Shown here piece by piece: positions 8,688 through 18,307 of a stretch of 64,000 bases of DNA. Below the pieces are notes generated by a model. The model was not told the DNA's origin and searched no databases. It saw only the letters and a program-made list of their open reading frames with translations. A program made the position numbers and the translations under genes. The stretch spans positions 248,001-312,000 of the forward strand of contig CALJES010000006.1 in assembly GCA_938074205.1 (NCBI GenBank), in the 5' to 3' direction. Positions within the stretch are counted from its first letter, which is position 1. Every line of letters begins with the position of its first letter. This stretch comes from an uncultured bacterium. GTDB taxonomy: Bacteria > Armatimonadota > UBA5829.

Positions 8688-9854
8688 ATGTCAAATGTGA
8701 TATACCTTGACCATGCCGCAACCACACCCATAGACCCCGAAGTATTAGCTGCTATGATGCCTTATCTAACCGATAAGTTCGGGAGTGCATCTACTTTGTA
8801 TTCGCTGGGTCGCGAAGCGCGTGAAGCGGTTGAGCAAGCCCGTGCTAGCGTTGCTCAGTTGATAGGTGCAGCACCAGAAGAGATCTACTTCACCAGCGGT
8901 GGCACTGAGTCTGACAACTGGGCAGTTTTTGGTGTTGCTGCAGCGAACGCGAAGAAAGGCAAGCACATAATTACGTCCAAGATCGAACATCATGCAATAC
9001 TCGAGCCTTGCCACTGGCTAGAAAAACAAGGCTACTCCGTAACCTACCTACCAGTTGACTCCAATGGATTTGTCGATCCTGACGACGTGCGCAAGAGTAT
9101 CACGGATGAAACTGTACTCATAACGATAATGCACGCAAATAACGAGATAGGGACTATCGAGCCGATCGATGAAATTGGTAAGATTGCAAAAGAAAAAGGA
9201 ATACATTTCCACACCGACACTGTACAAACCGTTGGGCATATCCCGGTCGACGTAAAAGTCCTTCACTGTGACTCGCTTGCAATTTCTGCTCACAAGCTAT
9301 ACGGACCCAAGGGAATAGGAGCTATATATATCCGCAAAGGTGCTAGGGTTGAAAGATACATGCGTGGGGGCGGACAGGAAAACAATCGAAGAGCGGGCAC
9401 GCACAATGTGGCCGGTATTGTTGGGCTCGGGAAGGCAGCTGAACTTGCAATGGCACGCATGGCCGAAGAAGCAGAGAAGCTCGTGCGGCTACGAGACATG
9501 CTGATTGATGGAATCGAGGCAAGGATTGAGAACTCAAAGCTCAATGGCGATAGAGAAAAGCGACTACCGAACAATGTCAACTTTTCGTTCGAAGCCGTTG
9601 AGGGAGAGTCGATGATATTGATGTTGGACATGAATGGCATATGCGTCTCGTCCGGCTCAGCATGCACATCAGGTTCTCTCGATCCATCGCATGTACTTAT
9701 GGCGCTCGGTTTGAGACATGAACAAGCCCATGGATCACTACGCATGACTCTCGGTAAAGACAACACAGAAAGCGATATAGATCAAGTACTCGAGGTATTA
9801 CCGCCGATTGTTAAGCGCCTTCGAGAGATGTCCCCGTTGTACCAGAAGAGTTAA
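8688..9854 (+). CDS. Cysteine desulfurase (NifS/IscS group)
   Basis: A PLP enzyme that removes sulfur from L-cysteine as a protein persulfide for Fe-S clusters, thiolated tRNA or cofactors. The 388 residues show the Y-L-D-H-A-A-T-T-P start, the T-S-G-G-T-E-S-D-N cofactor-binding loop, the E-H-H-A motif, the PLP lysine in S-A-H-K-L-Y-G-P-K-G and the persulfide cysteine in S-S-G-S-A-C-T-S-G. The long class I-type loop points to the IscS/NifS group rather than SufS. ATG 8688 follows GGGAGGA at 8673-8679; the frame opens at 8652 without support. No iscU or mnmA follows, so the sulfur acceptor is encoded elsewhere. Confidence 0.95.
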   Translation: MSNVIYLDHAATTPIDPEVLAAMMPYLTDKFGSASTLYSLGREAREAVEQARASVAQLIGAAPEEIYFTSGGTESDNWAVFGVAAANAKKGKHIITSKIEHHAILEPCHWLEKQGYSVTYLPVDSNGFVDPDDVRKSITDETVLITIMHANNEIGTIEPIDEIGKIAKEKGIHFHTDTVQTVGHIPVDVKVLHCDSLAISAHKLYGPKGIGAIYIRKGARVERYMRGGGQENNRRAGTHNVAGIVGLGKAAELAMARMAEEAEKLVRLRDMLIDGIEARIENSKLNGDREKRLPNNVNFSFEAVEGESMILMLDMNGICVSSGSACTSGSLDPSHVLMALGLRHEQAHGSLRMTLGKDNTESDIDQVLEVLPPIVKRLREMSPLYQKS

Positions 9855-9895
9855 AGCGCTCAATAGAAACTCAATCAATGGCACATGAAATTTGG

Positions 9896-9924
9896 TTGAC
9901 AAGGACCATATTGGGGTACATAAT
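9896..9924 (+). promoter_or_regulatory. Promoter of the first pseudopilin gene
   Basis: TTGACA (9896-9901), 17 bp, CATAAT (9919-9924). The leader that follows contains the perfect repeat TGGGAT-GATA-ATCCCA (9933-9948), close to the predicted +1 (about 9931). It could be an operator or a 5' stem-loop. Confidence 0.8.
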
Positions 9925-9970
9925 TCAAATGGTGGGATGATAATCCCAATCACGAAGGGGGTGGATAAAT

Positions 9971-10753
9971 ATGAGACGTGGGTTCACGCTCATTGAACTG
10001 CTTGTAGTCATCGCCATAATCGCTATTTTAGCAGCGATCCTGTACCCGGTGTTCCTAACTGCCAAGCAGAAAGCTTTTGTGTCCCAGTGCATGGCTCACG
10101 GCAGACAATTAGGTCAGGCGATGCTAATGTACCTTGACGACAACAACGACCGCTTCCCCAGTCAAGCCACCCAGGAAATGATGGATAAATTCAAAGACTA
10201 CAAATGGACCTACGACTGGCCTTATGCTCCTGGGGTTGAGACATGGGGCATTCACTACGTAAACGAGTTCCGGTTTATCCAACTCGCCAAATATGTGAAG
10301 AACGAAGACATATGGAGATGCCCCAGCCCCAGTGGACCTTACGGTACACGGTACGCGTATGGCTTCAGGTGCAGCTGGCTTTTCATACGGAACAAGCTTG
10401 GATACGGCCAGGACTTTGTAACATATCCGGATACGCCTATGTGCAAGCCGGATCACCCCAACCAAGGCCGACTCATAGGAAGAACAGTTTCTGAGGTTCT
10501 AGCCAACGACAGGGCACAATATGGTCGGGCGACTTCGCCGTCCAAGAAAATTTGGGCGTTGTGTTATGGACTCGGTCCAGACATTCCCGTAGAAGCATAC
10601 CCAGGTGGTCCGGTCATCACTCCCTACTATCCGCACCAAGACGGCAGTATATACGTGTACCTGGACGGGCACGCTAGGTGGCACGAGATGGGATGCGGTT
10701 GGGCACCAGTGGGGTACACGAACCACAGAATGGACCGACCGCACCGGCACTAA
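9971..10753 (+). CDS. Pseudopilin with H-X9-DG C-terminal signature
   Basis: A 260-residue protein with a type IV pilin/type II secretion prepilin leader: a very short basic N-terminus (M-R-R), then [17 protein letters not shown], cut after the Gly and N-methylated in such proteins. The globular part has four to six cysteines. It ends with [12 protein letters not shown], exactly the H-X9-DG spacing of the DUF1559-type family abundant in Armatimonadota and Planctomycetota. AGGGGGTG lies 7 nt before the ATG. It is an orphan gene with its own promoter and no secretion machinery beside it, so its partner apparatus and role are unknown. Confidence 0.88.
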   Translation: MRRGFTLIELLVVIAIIAILAAILYPVFLTAKQKAFVSQCMAHGRQLGQAMLMYLDDNNDRFPSQATQEMMDKFKDYKWTYDWPYAPGVETWGIHYVNEFRFIQLAKYVKNEDIWRCPSPSGPYGTRYAYGFRCSWLFIRNKLGYGQDFVTYPDTPMCKPDHPNQGRLIGRTVSEVLANDRAQYGRATSPSKKIWALCYGLGPDIPVEAYPGGPVITPYYPHQDGSIYVYLDGHARWHEMGCGWAPVGYTNHRMDRPHRH

Positions 10754-10983
10754 TTGTTTGCTAGACTTTATTTTGTAGACTATGCACGGCCTACTATCTG
10801 TTTAGAGAGCAAAACCCTTGACCTGCCACATTGGTTGATCTGATAACTCATCTGTGCTGTAACACCGATCTTTACGCAAGCGCGAGCAACAAAGCCGTTT
10901 CGCAAATCGTTTCGTACACGCTCCGATTCTTCGCTAAGAACTGACCTGCTTTGCTGCTGTAACTGCTTGGCATTGTCGCGCGA

Positions 10984-11013
10984 TTGACTCTGGATTTACA
11001 AATATGGTATCGT
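10984..11013 (+). promoter_or_regulatory. Candidate secA promoter
   Basis: TTGACT (10984-10989), 18 bp, TATCGT (11008-11013), giving a leader of about 78 nt before secA. The preceding part of this 344-bp gap (10754-10983) shows no gene or clear terminator. Confidence 0.5.
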
Positions 11014-11050
11014 ACCAGGTGAAGGAACGAACTTATCGGAGGGGAAGCTG

Positions 11051-11077
11051 AGGGAGATTAACCCAGGTTTCCCTTTT
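11051..11077 (+). promoter_or_regulatory. Terminator-like hairpin in the secA leader
   Basis: AGGGA (11051-11055) can pair with TCCCT (11070-11074), with an inner AAC/GTT helix, and a run of T residues follows (11074-11077). This is a small intrinsic-terminator shape 20 bp ahead of the secA start. A 7-codon frame (11078-11101) begins right after it and overlaps the secA ATG as ATGA, so attenuation or translational coupling is conceivable. Confidence 0.35.
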
Positions 11078-11097
11078 ATGTTTTGTGAGCGTTCGAT

Positions 11098-14000
11098 ATG
11101 AGTATTCTTAAGTGGCTGAGTGCAAACGAGCGCGAGCTTCACAGGCTCCGCAAGATAGTAGAGAAGATCAATGCCCTTGAACCGTCCATAAAGGCCCTGT
11201 CAGATGCCGACCTCAGGGCAAAGACGGAAGAGTTCAAGGAAAGGCTGCAGATTAGTGAATCTCAGCACGCGCTGACAGAGGCTGAACGTGAACAGCTGCT
11301 GCGCGAAAAGATGGATGAGATCCTGCCTGAGGCGTTTGCTGTTGTCCGCGAAGCCAGTGTCAGAACGCTTGGCATGCGCCATTTTGACGTCCAGCTGATG
11401 GGCGGCATTGTTCTACACGAAGGCAGGATCGCCGAGATGAAAACCGGTGAAGGTAAGACGCTGGTTGCCACACTGCCGCTTTACCTAAACGCTCTAACAG
11501 GGCGTGGTGCCCACCTCGTAACGGTTAACGACTACCTCTCAAAGAGAGATGCCCGATGGAACGGTCCTATATTCCACTTCCTTGGGCTCACGGTAGGCTC
11601 GATACACGGACAAAGTGCGGAAACCGGCGAAGCTGGCAGGTCTTACATATTCGACCCAGACTACAAAGCCGAAGGCGAACACGAATGGGATCAGCTACGA
11701 CCAATTTCGAGAAAAGAAGCATATGCCTGCGACATAACCTACGGGACAAACCACGAATTCGGGTTCGATTACCTGCGTGACAACATGGCCTTCCGCAAAG
11801 AAGACCTTGTCCAGCGCGAGCTAAACTACGCCATAGTGGACGAAGTCGACAGTATACTTATCGACGAAGCGCGGACTCCTCTTATCATATCCGGCTATGG
11901 TTATCGCTCGAGCGACATGTACTACAAGATGGATCGCGTGGTGCGCAGACTTCAGCCCGGACGTGATTACACGGTGGACGAGAAAGCAAAAACAGCCACG
12001 CTGACCGAAGAAGGTATAGCTCGAGTCGAGGAACTGACAGGATGCGGCGACCTGAGCGCTCCCGAAAACCTCGAGATAATGCAGTATGTTAACGCGGCGC
12101 TGAAAGCTCATGCGGTGTTCAAGAAAGATGTAGATTATGTTGTCCGAGATGGGCAGGTAATCATAGTCGACGAATTTACAGGTCGCCTAATGTTCGGTCG
12201 GCGATGGAGCGACGGACTTCACCAAGCAGTGGAAGCCAAGGAAGGCGTGAAGGTTGAGGAAGAAAACCAGACGCTCGCAACTATAACCTACCAGAACTTC
12301 TTCCGCTTGTACCGCAAGTTAGCCGGTATGACAGGTACGGCGAAGACTGAGGAGGAAGAGTTTCGAAAAATATACGGGCTTGACGTAGTCGAAATCCCAA
12401 CACATAGGCCTTGCATCCGAAAAGATCTGCCAGATGTTATCTACAAAACTCAGGAAGCAAAGTTCAGAGGCATAACTCTCGAAATACTAAAGACGTATGC
12501 CCGACAACAGCCGGTCCTGGTGGGAACGAGATCAATAGAAGTATCGGAAAAGCTCAGCGAACGGCTGATATCCGAACGGCTTCAGCTCCTTGCGGCAATT
12601 GAACTCCTGCGCATTAGGCTGGACCAAAATAAAGATATCCCGAACGAAGAAAAGAACAACTATCACGCGCTTCTGAACTCCAAGTTCGACGAGCTAACGA
12701 TACCCAAACTCAACAAACTAGCGAAACGCCTAAATTTCGACCTGGACATGCTAAAACCGGAGAACGTGAGCGCGCTGGCCCAAGCACTTGGTATCCGGTC
12801 GAAGTACGAGCCCAAGCTTGCGGAGGCGCTCAAAGATGGCATTCCGCACAATGTCCTGAACGCCAAGTACCACGAGATGGAAGCTCGAATCATAGCCCAG
12901 GCAGGACGGAAAGGGGCCGTAACGATTGCAACAAATATGGCGGGCCGAGGCGTTGACATCATCCTTGGCGGGGCTCCACTGCCCGGCGAAGAAGAAAATG
13001 AATCTGAGCAAGAACCCTTTGAGTCGGAAGAGTTCGAGCCAGAAGACTTCACTTGGGACTTCGAATCGTGGGCAAAGCAAAATCCAGACAAGCTGGCCGA
13101 AGCCAAGCCAGAAGCGCTGGACGTCATAAAACGCGGCGGCCTGTACATAATCGGCACTGAGCGTCACGAGAGCCGCCGAATCGACAACCAGCTGCGAGGT
13201 CGTTCGGGACGTCAGGGCGATCCCGGTATGTCGCGTTTCTTTGTCTCGCTGGAAGACGAACTTTGGCGGTTGTTTGGAGACAAGTCAAAGTCGTTCTTAC
13301 TGTCTGGGTGGCGAGAAGACCAAGCGCTGGATGCGAAGCTACTGTCGCGAATGATTGAGCGCGCACAAAAGAAAGTGGAAATGCACCACTTTGAGATAAG
13401 AAAACACGTGCTTGAATATGACGATGTGATGAATGTTCAGCGCGAGACAGTATATGGCATGCGCCGAAAGATTCTTGAAGGCGCGAATTTGCGGCCGACT
13501 GTGATTGAATACTTACAAAAAACTATGTCGAACGCCATTGAAACGTACTGCCCTGAGGGTGTACATCCCAGCGAATGGGACACAAACGGTTTGTTCCAGC
13601 ATGTCAATTCGATCCTACCGCTAGAGTTCTACGCGAAGCCTTCTGACCTCCGTAACAAGAAGCGAGAAGAGCTTCAAGACTTTCTTTACGATATCGTAGA
13701 ACGAAGTTATCAAGCCAAAGAGCAGGAAATCGGCGAAGAGTTAATGCGTGAAATTGAGCGACATGTCGCTCTCGACTTGATCAACCGAAAATGGATAGAC
13801 CACCTGGATGCTATGGACTATCTCCGAGAAGGCATCGGACTTAGAGGCTATGCCCAACGAGATCCGCTTATCGAATATCGCAAAGAGGCCTACGAGCTCT
13901 TCCAAGACACGATGAACAGCATCCAGGACGAGATGGCCCGCATAATGTATCGCGTTCAAGCCCAGCGGGAACCAATCAGACGACGTCGGCCGACGTATGA

Positions 14001-14178
14001 GAACTTAATGGAGCTCGCCGCCAGTGGACCCGCAGGAATGAATGGCAGCTCACAGGAGTTGAGACCTAGAACACCCGTGCCGGCAGCGGCTGGCAAGAAG
14101 AAGATTGGTAGGAACGACCCCTGCCCCTGCGGAAGCGGTAAAAAGTACAAGAAGTGCTGTTTGGGCAAGTTCGAATGA
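11098..14178 (+). CDS. secA: Preprotein translocase ATPase SecA, with lineage-specific insertions
   Basis: The motor that pushes unfolded preproteins through SecYEG. In 1026 residues it shows Walker A G-E-G-K-T (about 117), the D-E-V-D box with the [11 protein letters not shown] motif, the M-A-G-R-G-V-D-I second-motor motif, [10 protein letters not shown], and a C-terminal SEC-C zinc motif ([13 protein letters not shown]). Compared with E. coli SecA from memory, it carries an insert of roughly 90 residues in nucleotide-binding domain 2 (about 487-580, helical and charged). It also has a shorter extra segment in domain 1 (about 180-200) and an acidic Glu/Asp/Phe-rich insert (about 632-655). 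The catalytic motifs are intact. Confidence 0.97.
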   Translation: MSILKWLSANERELHRLRKIVEKINALEPSIKALSDADLRAKTEEFKERLQISESQHALTEAEREQLLREKMDEILPEAFAVVREASVRTLGMRHFDVQLMGGIVLHEGRIAEMKTGEGKTLVATLPLYLNALTGRGAHLVTVNDYLSKRDARWNGPIFHFLGLTVGSIHGQSAETGEAGRSYIFDPDYKAEGEHEWDQLRPISRKEAYACDITYGTNHEFGFDYLRDNMAFRKEDLVQRELNYAIVDEVDSILIDEARTPLIISGYGYRSSDMYYKMDRVVRRLQPGRDYTVDEKAKTATLTEEGIARVEELTGCGDLSAPENLEIMQYVNAALKAHAVFKKDVDYVVRDGQVIIVDEFTGRLMFGRRWSDGLHQAVEAKEGVKVEEENQTLATITYQNFFRLYRKLAGMTGTAKTEEEEFRKIYGLDVVEIPTHRPCIRKDLPDVIYKTQEAKFRGITLEILKTYARQQPVLVGTRSIEVSEKLSERLISERLQLLAAIELLRIRLDQNKDIPNEEKNNYHALLNSKFDELTIPKLNKLAKRLNFDLDMLKPENVSALAQALGIRSKYEPKLAEALKDGIPHNVLNAKYHEMEARIIAQAGRKGAVTIATNMAGRGVDIILGGAPLPGEEENESEQEPFESEEFEPEDFTWDFESWAKQNPDKLAEAKPEALDVIKRGGLYIIGTERHESRRIDNQLRGRSGRQGDPGMSRFFVSLEDELWRLFGDKSKSFLLSGWREDQALDAKLLSRMIERAQKKVEMHHFEIRKHVLEYDDVMNVQRETVYGMRRKILEGANLRPTVIEYLQKTMSNAIETYCPEGVHPSEWDTNGLFQHVNSILPLEFYAKPSDLRNKKREELQDFLYDIVERSYQAKEQEIGEELMREIERHVALDLINRKWIDHLDAMDYLREGIGLRGYAQRDPLIEYRKEAYELFQDTMNSIQDEMARIMYRVQAQREPIRRRRPTYENLMELAASGPAGMNGSSQELRPRTPVPAAAGKKKIGRNDPCPCGSGKKYKKCCLGKFE

Positions 14179-14231
14179 GCAGTTTGCATCGTTTCAACAC
14201 GACACACTATATCCTCTGAATCCGGTTGACT

Positions 14232-15384
14232 ATGTTGAAGGACGTAATTGAGAAGATCGAGACAATAGAACAATCCCTCGAAGAGTTGGGAGGGCATCTT
14301 TGACGTCTCCAGCATCCAAGCCGAAATATCAAGACTTGAACAGGACTCCGCGAAGCCAGAGTTCTGGGAGGATGCCGCGCAAGCCCAAAAGAAACTCAAG
14401 CAACTAAGTAGGCTGAAGGAAACAGTTGAACCGTTCCTAAAGCTTCAGTCAGAGATCGCAGACCTTAAGGTTCTAGCGGAACTTGTCGACGACCCGGACA
14501 GCCCAGACGCCACGGAGATAAGAAGAGAAGCCGACCGCATCGAGTCCGAATGCCAGAGACTTGAACTGGAAACTTTGTTATCCGGCGAACATGACTCCGC
14601 AAACGCTATCCTCGAGATTAACGCCGGAGCGGGAGGCACCGAAGCATGCGACTGGGTGAGCATGCTCCTCAGAATGTACCTTCGCTGGGCGGAGCGTCGA
14701 GGCTTTCGCACTGAGATACTAAACAGTCTGGAAGGTGAAGTGGCTGGACTAAAGAACGTAACAGTATTCGTGGAAGGGAGAAACGCCTACGGTTACCTGA
14801 AGCATGAGCGCGGTGTTCACAGGCTCGTGCGAATATCCCCTTTCGACGCAAATAAGCGCCGACACACGACCTTCGCTGCGGTTGACGTTATCCCCGAACT
14901 AGAAGACGACTCGTCAGTTGAGATCAACCCCGACGAACTGAAGATAGATACGTTCCGCGCCAGCGGCGCTGGCGGTCAGCACGTAAACAAGACAGAGTCA
15001 GCGGTTCGCATTACACATTTACCGACAGGAATCGTTGTAACTTGTCAAAACGAGCGTTCCCAACACAAGAACCGCGAGAACGCGATGAAGGTACTCGCGG
15101 CACGCCTTGCGGAACTGCAAAGAGAGGAAAATGAACAGCGAATAGCTGAACTGCGCGGCGATCTAAGGGCAATTGAATGGGGCAATCAAATTCGCTCCTA
15201 TGTATTCCAACCATATACTATGGTCAAAGATCACCGCACGAATTACGAAACGGGTGATGTAATACGTGTTATGGACGGAGATATCGACGACTTTATCCAA
15301 GCTTCGATGAAGAAATCAAGTACTAGAAATGCCGTGGCCGAAACTGCGAAGTGCGCGATAAATAACAACGAAAACAGCAACTAG
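14232..15384 (+). CDS. prfB: Peptide chain release factor RF2, with +1 programmed frameshift
   Basis: RF2 releases the peptide at UGA and UAA codons. The gene is in two frames: ATG 14232 opens 23 codons ending C-T-T followed by in-frame TGA (14301-14303), and translation resumes in the +1 frame at GAC 14302 and runs to TAG at 15382-15384. The slippery CTTTGAC and an upstream GGGAGGG reproduce the classical autoregulatory prfB frameshift. The joined product is 383 residues. Visible are the RF2 anticodon motif S-P-F in R-I-S-P-F-D-A-N-K-R and the catalytic G-G-Q loop (G-A-G-G-Q-H-V-N-K-T-E-S-A). It lies 53 bp after secA, a common neighbour arrangement. Confidence 0.96.
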
Positions 15385-15462
15385 TTTAGCCATAATGGAG
15401 ACAGAGTTTGTGATGTCCAGCGTCTTATAAAATTGCGATCGAAAAAACGTCGAAAAAGACAA

Positions 15463-16152
15463 ATGACTGCAATGGTGTGGAACGGAGTACTAATTGTTAT
15501 TGCTGGCCTGTTGAGCCTCCTGAGCGCGGGGACGTATTGCGTTGCTCAACAATCGGAGGTCGTGGAAACCGAGTGCCTTTCTCCTTTGGGCAACAAGGAC
15601 GCAGGCAAGACAGAGACGGCGCTCGGTGACTTAGCAGCCGATGCAGTTCGATATCTACTTCGCACCGATGTTGCGTTTGTAGCTGCAAGTGAACTCCGCC
15701 CCAAAGATCCGCCAATTCCCGCAGGCAAGATCAAACTCAGCGATATACGTCATCTTATCTCGTATCCAGATGACCCTCTGGCGATCTTGGAACTGACAGG
15801 AAAAGAACTGAAACAAGTTCTCGAAAGATCTGTCTCTATTTACCCTCAACCGAACCTGGCGTTTCTGCAAGTATCCGGCCTAAAGTTTGCATTCGATCCC
15901 AAGCACCCGGCGGGAGAGAGAGTGAACTACATAGCAGTAAACGGATCACCAGTCCGAGAGGACGCAGCGTACACAGTCGCTGTAACCAACTCTATGGCAA
16001 ACGGTGCGCTGGGGTATTGGAAAATCTGGAGCGAAAAACACGTTAGATCACGAATCTCCGACACGTCCATAGTTAAAGCGCTCGAAGCATTCTTCAAGGC
16101 AAATTCGAGAATTGACTACTCCAAATTGGATAGAATCACACCCACTCAATAA
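15463..16152 (+). CDS. Secreted protein consisting of a lone 5'-nucleotidase C-terminal domain
   Basis: About 229 residues: an N-terminal hydrophobic signal (about residues 5-28), then the C-terminal domain of UshA/CpdB-type 5'-nucleotidases. Recognisable pieces are the A-L-G-D-L-A-A-D-A-V-R-Y helix, the repeated A-I-L-E-L-T-G-K-E-L-K-Q-V-L-E segment and L-Q-V-S-G-L-K-F. The metal-binding catalytic domain is missing, so it cannot be a normal nucleotidase by itself; it may bind a nucleotide-like ligand. A TTG at 15433 lies in frame, but ATG 15463 starts a normal signal sequence. The stop codon overlaps the next gene's ATG (TAATG), so the two are coupled. Confidence 0.72.
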   Translation: MTAMVWNGVLIVIAGLLSLLSAGTYCVAQQSEVVETECLSPLGNKDAGKTETALGDLAADAVRYLLRTDVAFVAASELRPKDPPIPAGKIKLSDIRHLISYPDDPLAILELTGKELKQVLERSVSIYPQPNLAFLQVSGLKFAFDPKHPAGERVNYIAVNGSPVREDAAYTVAVTNSMANGALGYWKIWSEKHVRSRISDTSIVKALEAFFKANSRIDYSKLDRITPTQ

Positions 16153-16895
16153 TGAAATATGGGGTAATATCCGACATCCATGGTAATCTGGTCGCACTCG
16201 AAGCAGTTTTGGAAGAACTTAAGAGCTTCGAAGTCGACAGATTCATTTGTCCGGGAGATGTCGTTGGATACGGACCTAATCCAGCAGAATGCATAACGCG
16301 GGTCAGGAACTTAGACGCCGTAGTCGTTCTCGGAAACCACGACGCCGCAGTATGTGCTGAGATGGATATCGGTTGGTTCAACCCTTTCGCTCGTGAAGCT
16401 ATAATCTGGACTCGCGACCAACTTTCCGAAAACGACATCAAATGGCTCAAAATGCTCCCTCTTACTTACGATTTTGACCAGTACATTGTTGTCCACTCTT
16501 CTTTGGCAGAACCTCAGGCCTTCCACTATATTCAATCAACAAGTGATGCCAAGATTTGTTTCGAGCATATGGACAGTTTGAGAGCCTGTATTATAGGTCA
16601 CAGTCACGTCGCAGAAGTTTACGTGCGCGAAGAAGGCAAATCTGCGATTCAGCGCATCGCTATGCAAGATGGCGGAGAGCTTCGGCTTGAATGCGACTAC
16701 CGTTACATCCTTAATTGCGGAAGCGTAGGACAGCCTCGCGACGGAAACCCTTATGCTGCGTGCGCGCTTTTCGACACCGATACTATGGTTTTCCAAATAA
16801 GACGTGTTCCCTACGATATTAGAGAAGTTCAATTGCGAATGAGAAAGGTAGGTCTTCCGGATATCTTAATAGAGCGGTTAGAATACGGAGTATAG
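16152..16895 (+). CDS. Calcineurin-like metallophosphoesterase (YfcE/MJ0936 type)
   Basis: A 247-residue cytoplasmic phosphoesterase. All dinuclear-metal motifs are in order: D-I-H-G-N at 8-12, G-D-V-V-G-Y-G-P-N near 37, G-N-H-D near 62, the V-V-H-S segment and G-H-S-H near 149. Homologues act on phosphodiesters or small phosphorylated metabolites, and the substrate cannot be read from sequence. It overlaps the preceding nucleotidase-domain gene by one base and is followed 5 bp later by the M28 lipoprotein gene. No signal peptide, so it is probably not the missing catalytic half of its exported neighbour. Confidence 0.88.
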   Translation: MKYGVISDIHGNLVALEAVLEELKSFEVDRFICPGDVVGYGPNPAECITRVRNLDAVVVLGNHDAAVCAEMDIGWFNPFAREAIIWTRDQLSENDIKWLKMLPLTYDFDQYIVVHSSLAEPQAFHYIQSTSDAKICFEHMDSLRACIIGHSHVAEVYVREEGKSAIQRIAMQDGGELRLECDYRYILNCGSVGQPRDGNPYAACALFDTDTMVFQIRRVPYDIREVQLRMRKVGLPDILIERLEYGV

Positions 16896-16900
16896 GGATT

Positions 16901-17842
16901 GTGACGATCTATAGAATCCATCTCTTCGTCTGCTCAACACTGCTCGTGCTAGCTGTCCTGCTGGGATGTGCACCCGCAGATCAAAATCTGAGATTCGACG
17001 GCGAACGCGCGTTTCACTTGCTGAAATCCCAAGTCGATCTTGGTCCGCGGTACCCAGGTTCTCCAGGACACGACGCTGCTTACCGGATGATAGTCAGCCA
17101 CCTGAAGAGGTACGCTTCAAAATGCGAAACTCAACAGTTTAAGGCAGCCGTCGGCGAGAACAAGAGTGAATTACTCCTGAAAAATGTAATGGCAGTATTC
17201 AACCCTGATGCAAACGACTATATTGTGATTGCGGCACATTGGGATACTCGTCCCACAGCCGACTGCGAAGTCAATACCGAGAACCGCAACAAGCCGATAC
17301 TCGGCGCGAACGATGGGGCCTCTGGAGTAGCGGTTCTCTTGGAAGTTGCGCGGCTGCTCCACCAGCGCCGACCTCCGATCGGCGTCATTATGGTCCTTTT
17401 CGACGGTGAGGATTATGGGCAGAATTCGGATGATATGTTTCTGGGTTCGCGTCACTTCGCCAGAGATTTGAAACGGAGCCTTTCGTTTATGGGAAAATCT
17501 ATTCGCGTACGATACGGTATCTTGCTAGATATGGTGGGAGACCGAAACTTAACAATCTACCGTGAAAGGCATTCCGTGAATGCGGCACCGGAAGTCGTCG
17601 ACAAAGTATGGCAAGCAGCGAAAGAACTCGGGTATGGCAAATATTTCCAACAGGAAATGAAATACATAATCGAGGACGATCACGTTCCGTTGATAAAGGC
17701 AGGCATCAAGTGCATTGATGTTATCGACTTTGATTATGCGCCCTGGCACACGCTGGATGATACTCCGGATAAGTGCTCACCGAAGTCCCTAGAAATTGTC
17801 GGTAGAGTTTTGGAGAAAGTAATTTACTCAGAAAAGCCCTAG
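16901..17842 (+). CDS. M28-family lipoprotein, glutaminyl cyclotransferase-like
   Basis: A 313-residue exported zinc hydrolase. The signal ends in a lipobox (L-L-G-C, Cys about 23). The catalytic fold shows the zinc ligands of the M28 aminopeptidase/glutaminyl-peptide cyclotransferase family: A-H-W-D-T-R, G-A-N-D-G-A-S-G, F-D-G-E-D-Y-G, L-D-M-V-G-D and a terminal W-H-T-L-D-D-T. The F-L-G-S-R-H-F-A stretch and the overall length resemble bacterial glutaminyl cyclotransferases more than processive aminopeptidases. Start is GTG 16901, 5 bp after the previous stop. It would act on peptides outside the cytoplasmic membrane. Confidence 0.82.
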   Translation: MTIYRIHLFVCSTLLVLAVLLGCAPADQNLRFDGERAFHLLKSQVDLGPRYPGSPGHDAAYRMIVSHLKRYASKCETQQFKAAVGENKSELLLKNVMAVFNPDANDYIVIAAHWDTRPTADCEVNTENRNKPILGANDGASGVAVLLEVARLLHQRRPPIGVIMVLFDGEDYGQNSDDMFLGSRHFARDLKRSLSFMGKSIRVRYGILLDMVGDRNLTIYRERHSVNAAPEVVDKVWQAAKELGYGKYFQQEMKYIIEDDHVPLIKAGIKCIDVIDFDYAPWHTLDDTPDKCSPKSLEIVGRVLEKVIYSEKP

Positions 17843-17905
17843 CTGAGAGCGATCCGTTCTGCGGCTACCATAGTAAGCCAATGGCATTTCAAACGTAACA
17901 CGAAG

Positions 17906-18298
17906 ATGTGGAAACTAGCAGCTCGATCGTTAGCTGTGGCTGTTTCGGCTCCTTTGCTAATAAGCGCATTTGACCTCTTGCGGCGACATTGGGAGTTATT
18001 GTGGCTGAATTGGAAAGCACCATCAATCATTCTCATAAGCACCGGTCTACTAGGTTTGGGTATCGCAATCGGGATTGTTGCGTCCGCCTTCGCCCTGACT
18101 AGTTCACAAGACCGACAGCGTACGCTTTGGACGGCACTGACAGTTTTCTCACTATCGATCGTTCTCTTCGGAATTCTGCTCAGACACGCAATCCTATCCG
18201 GTCCGCAAACTTCATTATTCAACACGATTTTGCTGGCCTCTTTAGGCGCGCTGCTTGTCGCTTACTCAGCAATACTTGCTTTGCGTGCCACCAATTAG
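17906..18298 (+). CDS. Small membrane protein of unknown function
   Basis: A 130-residue frame that is clearly hydrophobic, with about four membrane segments (around 8-22, 38-60, 75-95, 105-125) joined by short charged loops. I do not recognise a family. It starts 63 bp after the M28 gene on the same strand and ends 10 bp from the convergent ridA. The opposite-strand frame over the same DNA is less protein-like. No strong Shine-Dalgarno sequence is present. Confidence 0.5.
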   Translation: MWKLAARSLAVAVSAPLLISAFDLLRRHWELLWLNWKAPSIILISTGLLGLGIAIGIVASAFALTSSQDRQRTLWTALTVFSLSIVLFGILLRHAILSGPQTSLFNTILLASLGALLVAYSAILALRATN

Positions 18299-18307
18299 TC
18301 GGGAAAA

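Noticed and set aside
14575-15384. prfB starting at 14575
   Set aside because: That start would remove the first RF2 domain; the upstream frame and slippage site explain the missing part.
17839-18225. 128-codon minus-strand frame opposite the small membrane protein
   Set aside because: Its translation is polar with no domain, while the plus-strand frame gives a coherent four-helix membrane protein.
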